A DNA stretch of 64,000 bases. Source: Luidia sarsii. Its lineage: Eukaryota; Echinodermata; Asteroidea; Paxillosida; Luidiidae. The translations under genes were made by a program, and so were the position numbers. Location: the NCBI GenBank assembly GCA_949987565.1, contig OX465101.1, positions 21,381,624 through 21,445,623 on the forward strand. Reading direction: 5' to 3'. Shown in pieces: positions 46,346 to 58,746 of the stretch (positions are counted from its first letter, which is position 1; each line of letters starts with the position of its first letter). A model generated the notes under the pieces. The model was not told the DNA's origin, made no database searches, and saw nothing but the letters and a program-made list of their open reading frames with translations.

Positions 46346-49300
46346 TCATGTACACCAGTAGATATCCTCCAGGCATTTGGTACGAAACCATTCCCTTAGA
46401 AGACGATTCCGTGGGGTCATGCTAGCATCTCTACTCTTGTCATAGTATCGTGCCTCTTCTTGCGTCTAGAAACAAAAAAATACATGTACATGTAGATATA
46501 AAGGCTAGTAGAAGCTCATATTACAGGCTTTGTGTTCATGTACAGTGCATGCATGTGATTTTCTGGTTTTCTGATTTTCAGAAAACCGCATTGCAGTGAA
46601 ACTGCAGTGAAATTGAATGAAATACATTAGGAGATTCTTCATTAGATTTTGCCTCCAGTTGTCTAATGCAGATATGTTAATCACTTGACCATTCAGCTGG
46701 TTGAGGTCATAAGATGGACAATAAGGTTAAGGGTAAGAATCCCATTTAAACCACATGAGGATTCTTGCTCAAGCAGGCAATTGACCGATCAACAAACATG
46801 GTGGCCCCAGATCAAGGTGCCGCTGTTGTAAAGTACGTGGTGATTGTTGCACTTCAGTGTTTGTTTGATCAAGGCTTTTCTTTCTCGAAATCTATGGAGA
46901 ATATTCCGGAGTTTGAACCCGAGACCTTTCCAGAATACCCACTATTAGTCACGTGATGAATTCATGAAATTGGTCTGTTGGACTAAGCACTGAATATACC
47001 ATGCTTAATTACATATCAGGAAGGGCAACAGTTGGGTGAAATGATTTGTTGAAGCTGACAAGAATAACCTCCAGACTGATGCCTTACCATTGCCTCTGGA
47101 TACACCCTTCTTGTACTTTGACGATGGATGTGCTCATGGTACGCCTCTGATATCATTTCAATCTGCTCGGGCACTAGACATTTGTAACATAGCTGGCACT
47201 CCTAAAGACACAAAACAAACAGTCCATACATGACATTTCATATAGATAATTTATTTTCATGCTTCCCTAATCCATATATGTAATATATTATAAATGGCAA
47301 AATACCAGTATATATGAATTGTGTCTGAAAACCTACACGACATTATAATATACCTTTTAGACAATGAGTTCATTATATAATTCACAAACAAAATATAGGC
47401 CACAGAATTCATTTGCAATAAAAAAAGCACAGCTGGTGTTCAATAGTTTTACTTAAAGAAATTGAACTTCCTAATCCCATTATGTTATACACTTAGATCA
47501 GTCTGAATGGGTAAGTGGGACATCATCACACAAGTGTACTTACAGCTGACAGGCAGGTTGTGCATTGAGTGCTACCACAGACATCTGACTTGACTAAAGT
47601 CCTCCTCTCATTGACTTGCATGGCCTTGGCATCAGGGTTGCTAAAACTCAATAGAGATAATCACTCATTTTATCAGGTAAGACAGAAAAAGGCACCTTAC
47701 ATACATGCATTCCTTTTCATATTTGTAAAACTTCTCAAGTCAAACCCATTCAAAAGGGCCTTTTCAACTGTCCCAAATAAATGAATTTGAATAGCGATCC
47801 ACTTTTTTGTGGGCACAATAAACTAAATTATTAGTGGGATTTGAGTAGCGATTCGAACTCCACTTTTCCACATAATGACGTTTATTTGCGATGTGATATG
47901 TGTAGGAACACTCCACTGAATGGCACATTTAAAAAATAATCCCACAATGCACCACTCGTGCTCTGACTGACAGGAAGTGCCATGTCGTTTTAAGTCTCCC
48001 TGCATGGGCCACCCTGAAGGACACACCCACCATTGGACCTGCTAACCAAAATCGGCTCGCGATTTTTTGGTCTGTGCGAACTTGAGGAAAAAAAAGGTTT
48101 TTGAATCGCGATTATTTTGATAGTGGAAACAGCCCTATTATTAGACACAAAGAAAATAAAGAATACACAATAATAAACAGTCTGAAATGTCAACTGTCAT
48201 TGAATATGACTCCAAGACAGATTGTGAGAACTTCCTCTAGGATTGTTCCCTCAGCCACGTATTGTGACTTAATAATAATATTAATAAAAGGATATTTATA
48301 AAGTGCCCAAATTGCCAAAAAAGGCCTCAAAGCAAAAAAAACCCCCCAAAAACCAAAACAAGTTACAAAATTACAAAATTACTACATGTACATGCAAGAT
48401 ATTAAAAATTATATGGTTAAAAAGGCTTTTTGTAAAATATCTGGACCTCCTAAACAGAAAAAATTAAATTATGTTCAATGTCTTAAAACGTCTTAAAACG
48501 ATAAAAGGTTTTGTTAACTTAACCCCTTGACAGCGGGATTATTTTAGTGCCAATGGCCGGCAAAGTGCCAATGGCCGGCACAGTGCCAATGGCCGGCACA
48601 GTGCCAATGGCCGGCACAGTGCCAATGGCAAACACAGTGCCAATGGCCGGCAAAGTGCCAATGGCCGGCACAGTGCCAATGGCAAACACAGTGCCAATGG
48701 CCGGCACAGTGCCAATGGCCGGCACAGTGCCAATGGCCGGCACAGTGCCAATGGCAAACACAGTGCCAATGGCCGGCACAGTGCCAATGGCCGGCACAGT
48801 GCCAATGGCCGGCACAGTGCCAATGGCAAACACAGTGCCAATGGCCGGCACAGTGCCAATGGCCGGCACAGTGCCAATGGCCGGCACAGTGCCAATGGCA
48901 AACACAGTGCCAATGGCCGGCACAGTGCCAATGGCCGGCACAGTGCCAATGGCCGGCACAGTGCCAATGGCAAACACAGTGCCAATGGCCGGCACAGTGC
49001 CAATGGCCGGCACAGTGCCAATGGCCGTCACAGTGCCAATGGCCGGCACAGTGCCAATGGCCGGCACAGTGCCAATGGCCGGCGCTGAAAAGAGTCTTTG
49101 TCTACAGTTTGGACAATAGCGGTCCCAGAGCGCCTATAGATGTCATCCGTACGTAGATGTTAATGAGCTGGTTTGGCCCTTACATATTGCAACCAAGTGA
49201 ATATACATACATTATGTCCTATGGCTAAATCAAATCAATTGATTGAAAATTGAATATTGAACATCGTATGAAAATAAATATTTGAATATACAGATACAAT

Positions 49301-52300
49301 CCTTTTAATTATCTGAGATATATGTCTGAATGAATGAGTGTTGGTATATTGGACACAATATTATATCAGTGAATTTCCATGACCAAATAGTAAGACCTGT
49401 CTTGCCCTTCAAATGTGAATTCTCATGGCACACCATCAATGGTGCCTGACAGCATACACACTGTTTGCAAGCTTTCTTGAAGACTTTTAAACTAGTGTGT
49501 GCTAAGAGCGGTAAAGCATCAAGCTCACAAACATGAAGATTTACCAGTGTCATGTACTAACCTATTTTTGGTACTGCCAGGTACGTTTCTTGCTATTCCT
49601 ACCACACTTAGGATGTTGTATATGACATGCTCATAGAGAAACTTGTTAGGCAGGAAATGGTTGGAGGACAGGTTTGGTGACATGTTCACCTGCAAATGAT
49701 GACATCAAAACAAGTGCGAATTAGTATATAAACTGAAGACAACAAACTCCATAAGATTCTTGTTGAGGACAACACGGAAATCTGCAAATGGATGGAAGAA
49801 GGCTCAGTGAGTAGTAGAGGTACACAAGTAGATGGAGCAAATTAGGCCGCTTGCCCCCAAAAAGCAGAGATAAGAGCCAGTGGCAATATTTTGTAACAAA
49901 TGACAAAGTCAAAATAACTCAATTTGGAGAAGGAAATGCGTGGGGGTCTAAGATATCAAAGTAATGACTCACCTCCATCAGGTAAAGCCTGAGATTCTCA
50001 TCTAAGACAAAATCAAAGCGCATCAGCTCAAAAAACACGCTGCAATTAAGCAAACATGAAAACACATATTAGTTGAACCTATGAGCAAGTGCTATCTTAT
50101 CTTACCATACATGTTTTGTTCATGACAGGTAATAGACTAAATCAAGGTGGCTTTGTTTTCTGTCAAGGTGGAAAAAACCCTGATGCATGTAGCTGCAGCT
50201 CAGCCAAGTTAAAATTGAATCCAGCAACAGAAAGCAGCAACTGTTTCACCTTGTAACCACATGAGTGCAGCAGGGTTAGGGTCAACAAAATGCAACAGAA
50301 TGTATGAACTCTGGCAGGGTTAGAGTAATGTTCTGTTAAAAACCATACATCTTGGTACTGATGCTGAGGAGTAACAATGATAAACAAGGCACTTTTAATC
50401 AATCACAAGTTTGAAAGTGAGACTTACTTCTTAAGTCGAAATTTGTTAAGGCTTTTCAGAAGCTGTGTCTGCTTGCTGAGAAAAACATCACGAACTGCAC
50501 TGTAGACTTGGGTGTAAACTATTGATGAATCCTTTCCTATTTTCAAGATATAATATTAATATCCTTCTAGAAATAACATCCAAAATATGAGAATAATTAA
50601 GATTTCAAAGACAACAGTACATGTATTTGACCGTCCATAACATACACCTGTAGTGAGCATCATTCAAGCTGCACAGTTTCATTTCATTTCATTAAAAAGC
50701 CAAGCTCAGAGCCACTTCTTTCTAGAAAAGGTTTGCCATGCCATTGGTGGCAATATTAGCCTTGTTAGCCCCGTTTCCTTCCCATCATGCTTTGCATTTT
50801 GTTTTAGCGATATGGCCTACACCCCCGTACAGCAGACATGTGAGCAATCAAAGTTGACACTGGGGTGCCATTTATTTGCTTTTACATAATTTTACTGTAG
50901 GCCTACATCATTTTACTGCTGTGCATCCATGTACGGCAGAATATGGTACGAAATGACGTGGAAACGAAATGACCCGTGTACCAAGTGACTTGGGTACGAA
51001 ATGACTTGTTACCATACAGTACATACCTTGAGATCTGATGTAGGAATTTAGAGATTCCTTGAAAGTAAAATGTTGCTCATTGTACACCTTCTCAAATGAA
51101 GGCATCTGTGTATCAAACAAAACATGACAAATGCCAATCAAGAATCATTTTGATGCACTGAGAAAAGGCAAATGAATAAACAAAAATAACAAATCGCAAT
51201 AATTATTGGAATTGTTACTTTAATCAACATCTGTATTTTCAAATACGAGAACTTTAGTTTGTTTGCCTTTTGATGAACAAAGTGAAATGCCATGAATATT
51301 CTGCTACTTTTTTTTCTGTATCGATGTTTTCTCTATAACCATAAACCAGGCTGAATTTTTTTTTTACAATAGCAGCTTTTTACACTAATGAATTCCTGGT
51401 ATTTCAAAAAATAAGAAATGTTTCACTCATGTAGGTAGTACAAGTATTCAAATTACGACTTTTCAAAGTTTGGGAAACTTAAAACATTATGATAAAATGG
51501 ATTTTAAAGTGTGAGCTGAATTTCAGTATTATTCCGCATACAAAATCACAAAATTAATCTTAGCAACCACTTTGTACTCCCATCGATACCAAGCATCCAC
51601 CGGTCTCTATTCATCATTATTCCTTACTGTACATGAATGCCTGTGTATGCTGCTCTCATCTTTGCTCAAGGATGGCTATGGGTGTTTTCCAAAGGCCAAG
51701 GTAAATACACATATTTAGGCATAGGGAGCTGATAAAGCACTTGCCTTTGTATGCCCCATTCACTGAAAGGCCTAGAGTCTCAGAATAAGGTCTTGTGAGT
51801 AACTTACCTGCCACATAGGAGTGTAGTCATCACCAATCACATACTTCTCCACATCATTATAGTTTATTGGATGATAATCCTTGGCACAAAAGCGTATGAG
51901 TAACTCATCATCAATGACGTAGATTCGCAGAGGATCAATGGAAGTGACAACGACGTAGATTCCAATGTCAAATTTCCGGCCATCAATCAGCAGAGGCTTG
52001 TCCACAAATTCCTGGATAAAGGTGTTGGCTGCAGTCAGGTCCAACTCTAAAAGAGAAATAATCAGACATCTCAGTCAAATGGTTAATGCTTCTGACTGGC
52101 ACCTCCACCCAGCAAATACTAATTGACTATTTGGGAGGGCCACCATCTAAGGGCTGGATATCTCAGATGATTGGAGCGCTGGTAGGCCTGGGATTTAAGT
52201 CCCGTTCCAGTCAAACATTTCTTTGTCATTTTTCAAACATTTTAAAAGGGTCACAAACAGTTTTTCCTTTATTTGTTTGATATTTCAAAAATAATTTCCA

Positions 52301-55300
52301 AGTTCCGAGTGAGACAAATTAGGTCATTTTGCATTAGTTGGTAAATATAAAATTACAATTGTAATGATAAACAGAAGTATAAGAAAGTCTGCCCCATCCT
52401 CATTTGCCCAGCTGCTTACCTTGGAATGACTTCACTTTAATACCTCTGTGTGCATTGCTTTTCTGCACCCACAATTTGTCCGGATTTTTAGCCACCTTGA
52501 GGAAAATACAGATGTTCTTGGATAAGTGTGACAATGACCCAAAAGAGCAAAAAGGCCATCAGGGTAAAAGAGGGAAATACAATCTTCAGTAGACTTAGTA
52601 CAAGATGTCTCTAATTGACATGAGACAATCACATTATCTTAGTTGAAAAACGCAGATCCAAGGAAAATGTAATCTTAATCAATTTAGAAACAAGGGTTGA
52701 ATTGAGCCTAAGGATATAACACTACTTTATTCTTCAAACTTCCAATACTCAAAGCTTCTAACATGTCTAATACTGTGTAATATTTCCTCTTTTTCTTTTA
52801 CTATCTATACCATCATTTCAGTGTGCTTTTCTCAACATCCTTAACACTGACTCCTGTGCTGTTTACTCCAAGGGAACAATGTCTTTGATTGAGAGCTACA
52901 TGTATGCTCACCTCAGCCCTGAAGGCTTCACTCTGTTGAGGCATCTTGAAGGCTTTGGGGATGGACTCAATGTCTGATGTAGCAAGCTGAACCTTCTGGG
53001 TGATGAAGCCTGTCCCTGGAAAGTGATTCAGCTTTAAACATAAAAGAAAGTTGAAAAGGAGGAATATGTACATCTGCTATCCATGAGTGGCTGTGACCAC
53101 TATCTGCTTCCCAATTCATCTTTCTGCTTTATTTGAATGAAGCCTCAAATTTCCACAGATTTGGCAAATGTTCTAGAACATGTAGTATAAATGTAGTATA
53201 CAAGCACACTGTGTAATAATTATTGCTTGGGCATAACTTATACATCATACATGTTAAAAGTACATGTGTGTACACAGGCAAGCCAATTGGGACTATTCAA
53301 TTTCATCCTGAAATGTGGCAAAGGTAGCACATGTCTTTATCATGAGTATGTGTGGTAATTTAGCTCCATGAATACATGAAATAGCATATCATCTCAATTT
53401 ACAAACCAAGTCATAGAAAAATAAAACCATCGATTGTTTTAATAGTAACATTAGACTATGCAGAATTATTTAAGGTAGTCAAAATTATTTGATGAAAAAA
53501 TACTGTATTTTGACTAAAATCTAAATCTCAAAACAGTGGAAGGACTGACATTTTGGCTCTATCAGGACCTTTCCTTTTATCCCATCAGAAAATAAATGGA
53601 AAAAGGAGAACAAATGCTCAACAAAAAGAATGACTAAATGGAACTCAATCATTCTCAAGATATCATCTTTTGGATGGAACAAATCAGTGAATGGATTGCA
53701 AATATGACTTAAGGCTATGCATGGTGGGTGAAACAATATAGCAGGGTTTACAATGACACCATGTATAAGGTCTGTTTAGGAAGAGGTTCTTTTCAGAACC
53801 ATACCTCTTCCTAAAGTGACCTTATACATGGTGTCATTGTAAACCCTCCTATATTGAATGGATTGCAGATTGACATCTACTTCTCAATGGTTTATGAAAC
53901 TTGAAGTCCGGCATGCTGTTTTTAGAGAATTTCTTTAATACATAGGTATCATGTTGAACTTAACCATCATACAGTGTACTAAAAGCTCTTCAATCCTAAC
54001 CTATCTGAAACTTCAAAATACCCTGGTTATAAAATAAGTGTTAGGCCAGTTAGGGCAATGGAAAAAGCGGAAAGTGTAGGGCTTCTACCTTCTGATGGGG
54101 TTTCATTTTGGCAATCTCCCCGGCCAGCTCTGTAAAGGGGTAGTCATGAGCCCAGAGGACATCCCAGTCTGCATCAGGCCCACCACGCCTATAACCGATG
54201 CGCTCAAACACCCTGAGGATATGGTCCAAGTACCCGCTCTCAATCTGTTCATAATTGCATGAATGAATTTGTATCAACAGCCAAATACATGTACCAGTAT
54301 GTTTACAAGTTTATAGTACGTGGAAGGCACTGCTTCATAGAAGAGAATAATGACAATATAGAACTGACTGAATGTAAATCTTCTTTCAATGACTACACAT
54401 GTAACATCTGCTCTTCAGAGGTATGTCTTACTGGATCTAGATACTGACTACAATCTTTCCATTGAGAATAACAAGTAAATCCATACCTTGTGTAATTAAA
54501 ACGTAAACTTCCTGTCCCTCTTTAGGGCTGTTCCCACGGGACTTTTAAACGGCCCTGTTAAGTTACCGTGGCTAAGCGGAAGTCTTCCGCGACTCCTTTC
54601 GCCCCGTTAGTTTTACATCACGATCACGGTAAATTGACAGGGAGATCAGTCTAAGCAAGCTTTCCCACTTGACTTAATTTTGTTAATCTACAGGAAAGAT
54701 TGACAAAATCAAGTCCAGTGGGAACACGGCTTTCGTGATCGTCAGTAAATTATGTTGTCCAGACTTCCACCTCTACAGAAGATAACATTGTTTACAAATA
54801 TATCTCAACAAAATTGTTTCACCTATCTACATGTACATGTACCTTAAAAGTAATCATCCTCCGATCTAAGTCAACAAGATCTTTTGATCAATGCCAAACT
54901 AAACTTGAGGCCTTGTTGAGGGACACTTGAATCCCTGATCAAGTGTGTTGGGGGACTGTGACTGAAACACTGATGGTACGAGAAATAATTGGCGGGATAT
55001 GAATGTACATGTACACGGTGGGTGAAACAATAAAGGAAGGTTTGCCATGTATAAGGTATCTTAAAGAAGAGGTACAGTATGGTTCTAACATGTCTAAAGA
55101 ACCTGAGTGATAACTCGACATTCCGGCCAGAAGGTATGCTCTGGCCGTCATCTCCAGAGTATGCTCTGGCCATCGTATCCTGAGTATGCTCTGGCCATTG
55201 TATCCTGAGTATCCTCTGGCCATTGTATCATGAATATGCTTTGGCCATTGTATCCTGAGTATGCTCTGGCCATCGTATCCTGAGTATGCTCTGGCCATTG

Positions 55301-56856
55301 TATCCTGAGTATGCTCTGGCCATTGTATCCTGAGTATGCTCTGGCCATCATATCCTGAGTATGCTCTGGCCATCATATCCTGAGTATGCTCTGGCCATTG
55401 CATCCTGAGTATGCTCTGGCCATCATATCCTGAGTATGCTCTGGCCATTGTATCCTGAGAATGCTCTGGCCATTGTATCCTGAGTATGCTCTGGCCATCA
55501 TATCCTGAGTATGCTCTGGCCATTGTATCCTGAGTATGCTCTGGCCATCGTATCCTGAGTATGCTCTGGCCATCATATCCTGAGTATGCTCTGGCCATTG
55601 TATCCTGAGTATGCTCTGGCCATTGTATCCTGAGTATGCTCTGGCCATCGTATCCTGAGTATGCTCTGGCCATTGTATCCTGAGTATGCTCTGGCCATTG
55701 TATCCTGAGTATGCTCTGGCCATTGTATCCCGAGTATGCTCTGGCCGTCATCTCCAGAGTATGCTCTGGCCATCGTATCCCTAGTATGCTCTGGCCATCG
55801 TATCCTGAGTATGCTCTGGCCATTGTATCCCGAGTATGCTCTGGCCATTGTATCCTGAGTATGCTCTGGCTATTGTATCCTGAGTATGCTCTGGCCATTG
55901 TATCCTGAGTAGGCTCTGGCCATTGTATCCTGAGTATGCTCTGGCCATCGTATCCAGAGTATGCTCTGGCTATCGTATCCTGAGTATGCTCTGGCCATCG
56001 TATCCTGAGTATGCTCTGGCCATCGTATCTTGAGTATGCTCTGGCCATTGTATCCTGAGTAGGCTATGGCCATTGTATCCTGAGTATGCTCTGGCCATCG
56101 TATCCAGAGTATGCTCTGGCCATCGTATCCTGAGTATGCTCTGGCCATCGTATCCAGAGTATGCTCTGGCCATCGTATCCTGAGTATGCTCTGGCCATCG
56201 TATCCTGAGTATGCTCTGGCCATCGTATCATGAGTATGCTCTGGCCATCGTATCCAGAGTATGCTCTGGCCATCGTATCCTGAGTATGCTCTGGCCATCG
56301 TATCCTGAGTATGCTCTGGCCATCGTATCCTGAGTATGCTCTGGCCATCGTATCCCTAGTATGCTCTGGCCATCGTATCCTGAGTATGCTCTGGCCATCG
56401 TATCCTGATGACAGCCAAACCATACTGGCCGGAACGTCGAGTTATCACTCAGGTTATTTCAGAACCATACCTCTTCTTTGAGAGACCTTATACATGGTGT
56501 CACCGTAATCCTTTCTATATTAAATGTACATAGTTGTACCAATGGAAGCACAACTACAGAATACTGAATACTATCCATAAGAATGAGGCAGTACTGGTTA
56601 CCCTTTTTGCATGCAGCCACAGTACTGGTCTTGCATTTTCTCCCACTGCACCTGCCATCTCTACATTAGAATGTAGACTATTGATGTGGGACTCTTGCAG
56701 TGAACGCAATTGGTAGATGTTCCAGACGGTGATGAGAATACCGATGAGCAGCACGATGATGACCAGGAACAGAATACGCACAGTAAACTTGGCATGGATG
56801 GGAATGTACAGGGGTGTGTGTCCCCCACGGTAATTATTAGACGACTGATGCTTCAT
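46346..56856 (-). CDS. TTLL15: TTLL15-like membrane-anchored TTL-family protein, complete coding region, 519 aa
   Basis: Twelve - strand coding exons join in frame: 56856-56602, 54244-54089, 53031-52912, 52495-52420, 52046-51808, 51105-51027, 50536-50428, 50039-49973, 49689-49562, 47640-47544, 47201-47088, 46465-46346 (stop TGA). The total is 1560 bp, near the length I recall for C. elegans TTLL-15. Residues about 24-48 are one hydrophobic segment (ILFLVIIVLLIGILITVW) after a short basic tail, predicting a single-pass anchor. The TTL/ATP-grasp region follows: LNHFPGTGFITQK, WVQKSNAHRGIKVK, LLIDGRKFDIGIYVVVTS (near residue 222) and FDFVLDENLRLYLMEVNMSP (about 354-372), the acidic and Asn metal/ATP positions. 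After residue 425 comes a Cys-rich tail (DVCGSTQCTTCLSAECQLCY). TTLL enzymes ligate amino acids, usually glutamate or glycine, to tubulin; substrate here is unproven. An AG directly before the ATG suggests a 5' UTR exon upstream. Confidence 0.92.
47755..48136. mobile_element. GGGCCGTTCCCACT-ended repeat, copy 2
   Basis: Matches 36839-37247 (AGTGGGATTT, AATCCCACAATGCA, CCTGAAGGACACA). Ends are AGGGCCTTTTCAACTGTCC and GATAGTGGAAACAGCCCTA. TTLL15 intron 9. Confidence 0.7.
48519..49140. repeat. Minisatellite of 18-bp unit inside a TTAA-MITE relative, TTLL15 intron 9
   Basis: TTAACCCCTTGACAGCGGG at 48519 resembles the TTAA-MITE end, and GGCGCTGAAAAGAGTCTTTG at 49081 is the inverse of the MITE interior. 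Between them (48548-49083) are about 30 units of AGTGCCAATGGCCGGCAC. A variant with AAACAC replaces GGCAC at 48629, 48683, 48755, 48827, 48899 and 48971, giving a 72-bp higher-order period. The three open frames across it are artefacts. Confidence 0.9.
52152..52215 (+). repeat. tRNA-derived SINE-like fragment
   Basis: GCTGGATATCTCAGATGATT (A-box-like) is followed by GGGATTTAAGTCCCG (B-box-like with a paired stem). No complete cloverleaf. It sits just beyond the acceptor of the TTLL15 exon at 52046, in an intron. Confidence 0.4.
53738..53861. mobile_element. Near-perfect foldback of the GTGACACCATG family
   Basis: Arms of about 55 bp: AGGGTTTACAATGACACCAT at the left and ATGGTGTCATTGTAAACCCT at the right, continuing through TATAAGGTC and AGGAAGAGGT to a short loop. 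The same arms bound the 25-bp array at 55020-56520. Confidence 0.8.
54524..54742. mobile_element. Short foldback with AGGGCTGTTCCCAC ends
   Basis: TTTAGGGCTGTTCCCACGGG at the left and CCAGTGGGAACACGGCTTT at the right are inverse. The ends resemble those of the 36839 and 47755 repeats; the interior differs. TTLL15 intron 1. Confidence 0.55.
55020..56525. mobile_element. Foldback module enclosing the 25-bp minisatellite, TTLL15 intron 1
   Basis: The left flank (CCATGTATAAGGTATCTTAA, AAAGAACCTGAGTGATAACT, CGACATTCCGGCC) is inverted at the right (GGCCGGAACGTCGAG, AGTTATCACTCAGGTT, ACCTTATACATGG). Each flank contains a hammerhead-like hairpin: - strand 55117-55155 and + strand 56405-56438. Confidence 0.75.
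55128..56405. repeat. Minisatellite, about 51 units of 25 bp
   Basis: Units share GAGTATGCTCTGGCCAT followed by TG or CG and TATCCT. As 25 is not a multiple of 3, all three frames cycle through the unit and read open for long stretches on the - strand, giving a 25-residue peptide period. This is an artefact, not a repeat protein: it is inside the TTLL15 intron between exons 56602 and 54244. Confidence 0.95.
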
Positions 56857-58240
56857 CTATGGGTTGAAATAAAGAGTAGAATACATATGTGCTACACATG
56901 TAGGTTACAGTGGCGTACAACTTACAAAGCCTTGACTTGTTTGTCTTACGGTAAGGCCACTTTGGCTAGCCCTGAATATATAGCAAAGTTGTTGAGGGCA
57001 TAAATGGCAAAGCTGCAAAGATTGAATTACATTCTAATGTACGGTACATGTATGTCTACATGTATGCATGTTCAAGGTCCTCAAATTAGTGCACTTGAGA
57101 ATTGATGATGCTGAACATTCAGTGAAATATAGCTTTGGCAATGACTAAACTCCCAGGTACTACAAAAGCACAGCCATGGGCCTTTCATAACCATGGGCCA
57201 TTCGCTGATACTGGCTTAGGGTCAAATACAGGAATCAATTTGTAATAAAATGCATTAAAAAACATTTTCAGGGTTCTTTCCAAATACAAGACAATGTCAC
57301 CGGTGATCTGTTAAGTAAATGTGCAGAACGCATAGGCGCATACCAGCGAAAGTTGGGTCATAGTAATGTACAAAGTACATGTACATGTGCAAGTTGCGTT
57401 CCAGTCATGCACCATTTGATATACCACTACCAGCATACACTGTACGCATGTATGCAGAAATGTGTGTTGTCCTGGGAGTTTACAAAGTTACTGATTACTT
57501 CTCCTTGGCAATGGTAAAAGGTGCCAGTAAAACTAATTGAGACATGAGAGGAAAGTTTACTGGGAAAACTAACCAGTGTCTCAGTGAGTTTTAGCCAAAA
57601 AGTACACAGCTTAAGTCATTTCAGAACAGAGTGCACATCATTTGACACATTGGTTTAAATATCAACCAATTCCTACCTTTCAGTACCACTGAGTTCCGTT
57701 TGAGGAATTCACTCAGCCAATCTATTTGCTATGAGATCTCCTATTCATATTGCTCCAATTCACAGTTGAGAGGTTGGGCTGTTTGCAAGATCTCTGGGAT
57801 TGCTGCAACCATTTACAGCAATAGGAACCTTGGAGGCACTGGAGCAATGTGTCAGTCACAGGGTGAGAGGAGGCAGAGACTAGGAAGTACTTGCATTAGC
57901 TGCCATCATGCCACGCCATGTGTGCTGCTTAGCAGAAGAGATCTGTGAAACCAAACATCATGTCTATGGTCAAGTTCATCCAATTACACACTCCTGCTAC
58001 ACAGAGAAAATTGTGGTAGCTTTGCCAAGAATGACGTCCAGAGATTGCTTTCCTATTCAGGAAACAGTTGCAGGACTCAATGCATGCATGCGCATGCATA
58101 CACTCACACAGACCCACTGCACATCCAGACCTGTCAGAACATCATTGATTTGAGTGTACTGGTTCAATTTGAAATCAAAGATGGTCGCTGTTTGGCTTGT
58201 CTGATGGGAGATAATCTTCTCAATTAACCTAGGCATAAGG
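56857..58240. other. Region upstream of TTLL15 start
   Basis: No coding block recognised. It should contain the 5' UTR exon and promoter of TTLL15, but I cannot locate them. Confidence 0.35.
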
Positions 58241-58429
58241 GTAAATTTTTTTTTTCCCCCAAACTTGAGTAAACAAATGACCATTAGTGAAATCTGTGAT
58301 TTGCACTTAAGCCAAAGGTGGGTGCATGTGACGGTGACAAGCCCTGTGTTTTCAGAGTAAAATCTGGGGATTTCGGTTGGGGAGAGTCATGGTAGTCAAA
58401 AAATTGTTAACAACCCGTTTTACCCTGCT

Positions 58430-58746
58430 TAAGTCCTTGGACTACTACTACAGTACTAGTACTACTTATTTTATTACTAGTACTAGTACTAGTAGTACTA
58501 TAGTTACGGTAACTGTAACCCTCAGTCATCCGGAGAATGAGGGTTACTGTTGCAGCAACTAGTACTACTTCTACTAGTCCTAGTAACACTACTACCTCTA
58601 CTAGTAGCACTACTACTAGTACTAGTACTAGTACTGTAGTAGTAGTACTAGTAGCTACTAGTAAGTAACTACTACTTAGTAGTACTACACTACTAGTACT
58701 ACTACTAGTACTAGTAGTAGTAGTACTACTACTACTTGTACTAGTA
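58430..58746. repeat. CTAGTA/TAGTAC self-complementary microsatellite
   Basis: Runs of ACTAGT and AGTACT, interrupted near 58500-58560 by GTTACGGTAACTGTAACC. A second tract is at 59780-59915, inside the giant inverted repeat. Confidence 0.9.

Noticed and set aside
48519..49119. Three overlapping 160-190 aa frames (Ala-Ile-Gly-Thr-Val, Pro-Met-Ala-Gly-Thr)
   Set aside because: Stop-free 18-bp unit; period divisible by 3; no independent coding evidence.
55128..56405. CRISPR array
   Set aside because: Contiguous head-to-tail units without unique spacers, in an intron of an animal gene; the same holds for the other arrays.
54939..56423. 369-aa 25-residue repeat protein on the - strand
   Set aside because: The 25-bp minisatellite reads open in all frames; it is in TTLL15 intron 1 and has no splice or start support.
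58377..58610. Thr/Ser-Tyr-rich peptides on both strands
   Set aside because: CTAGTA microsatellite translated; no coding support.
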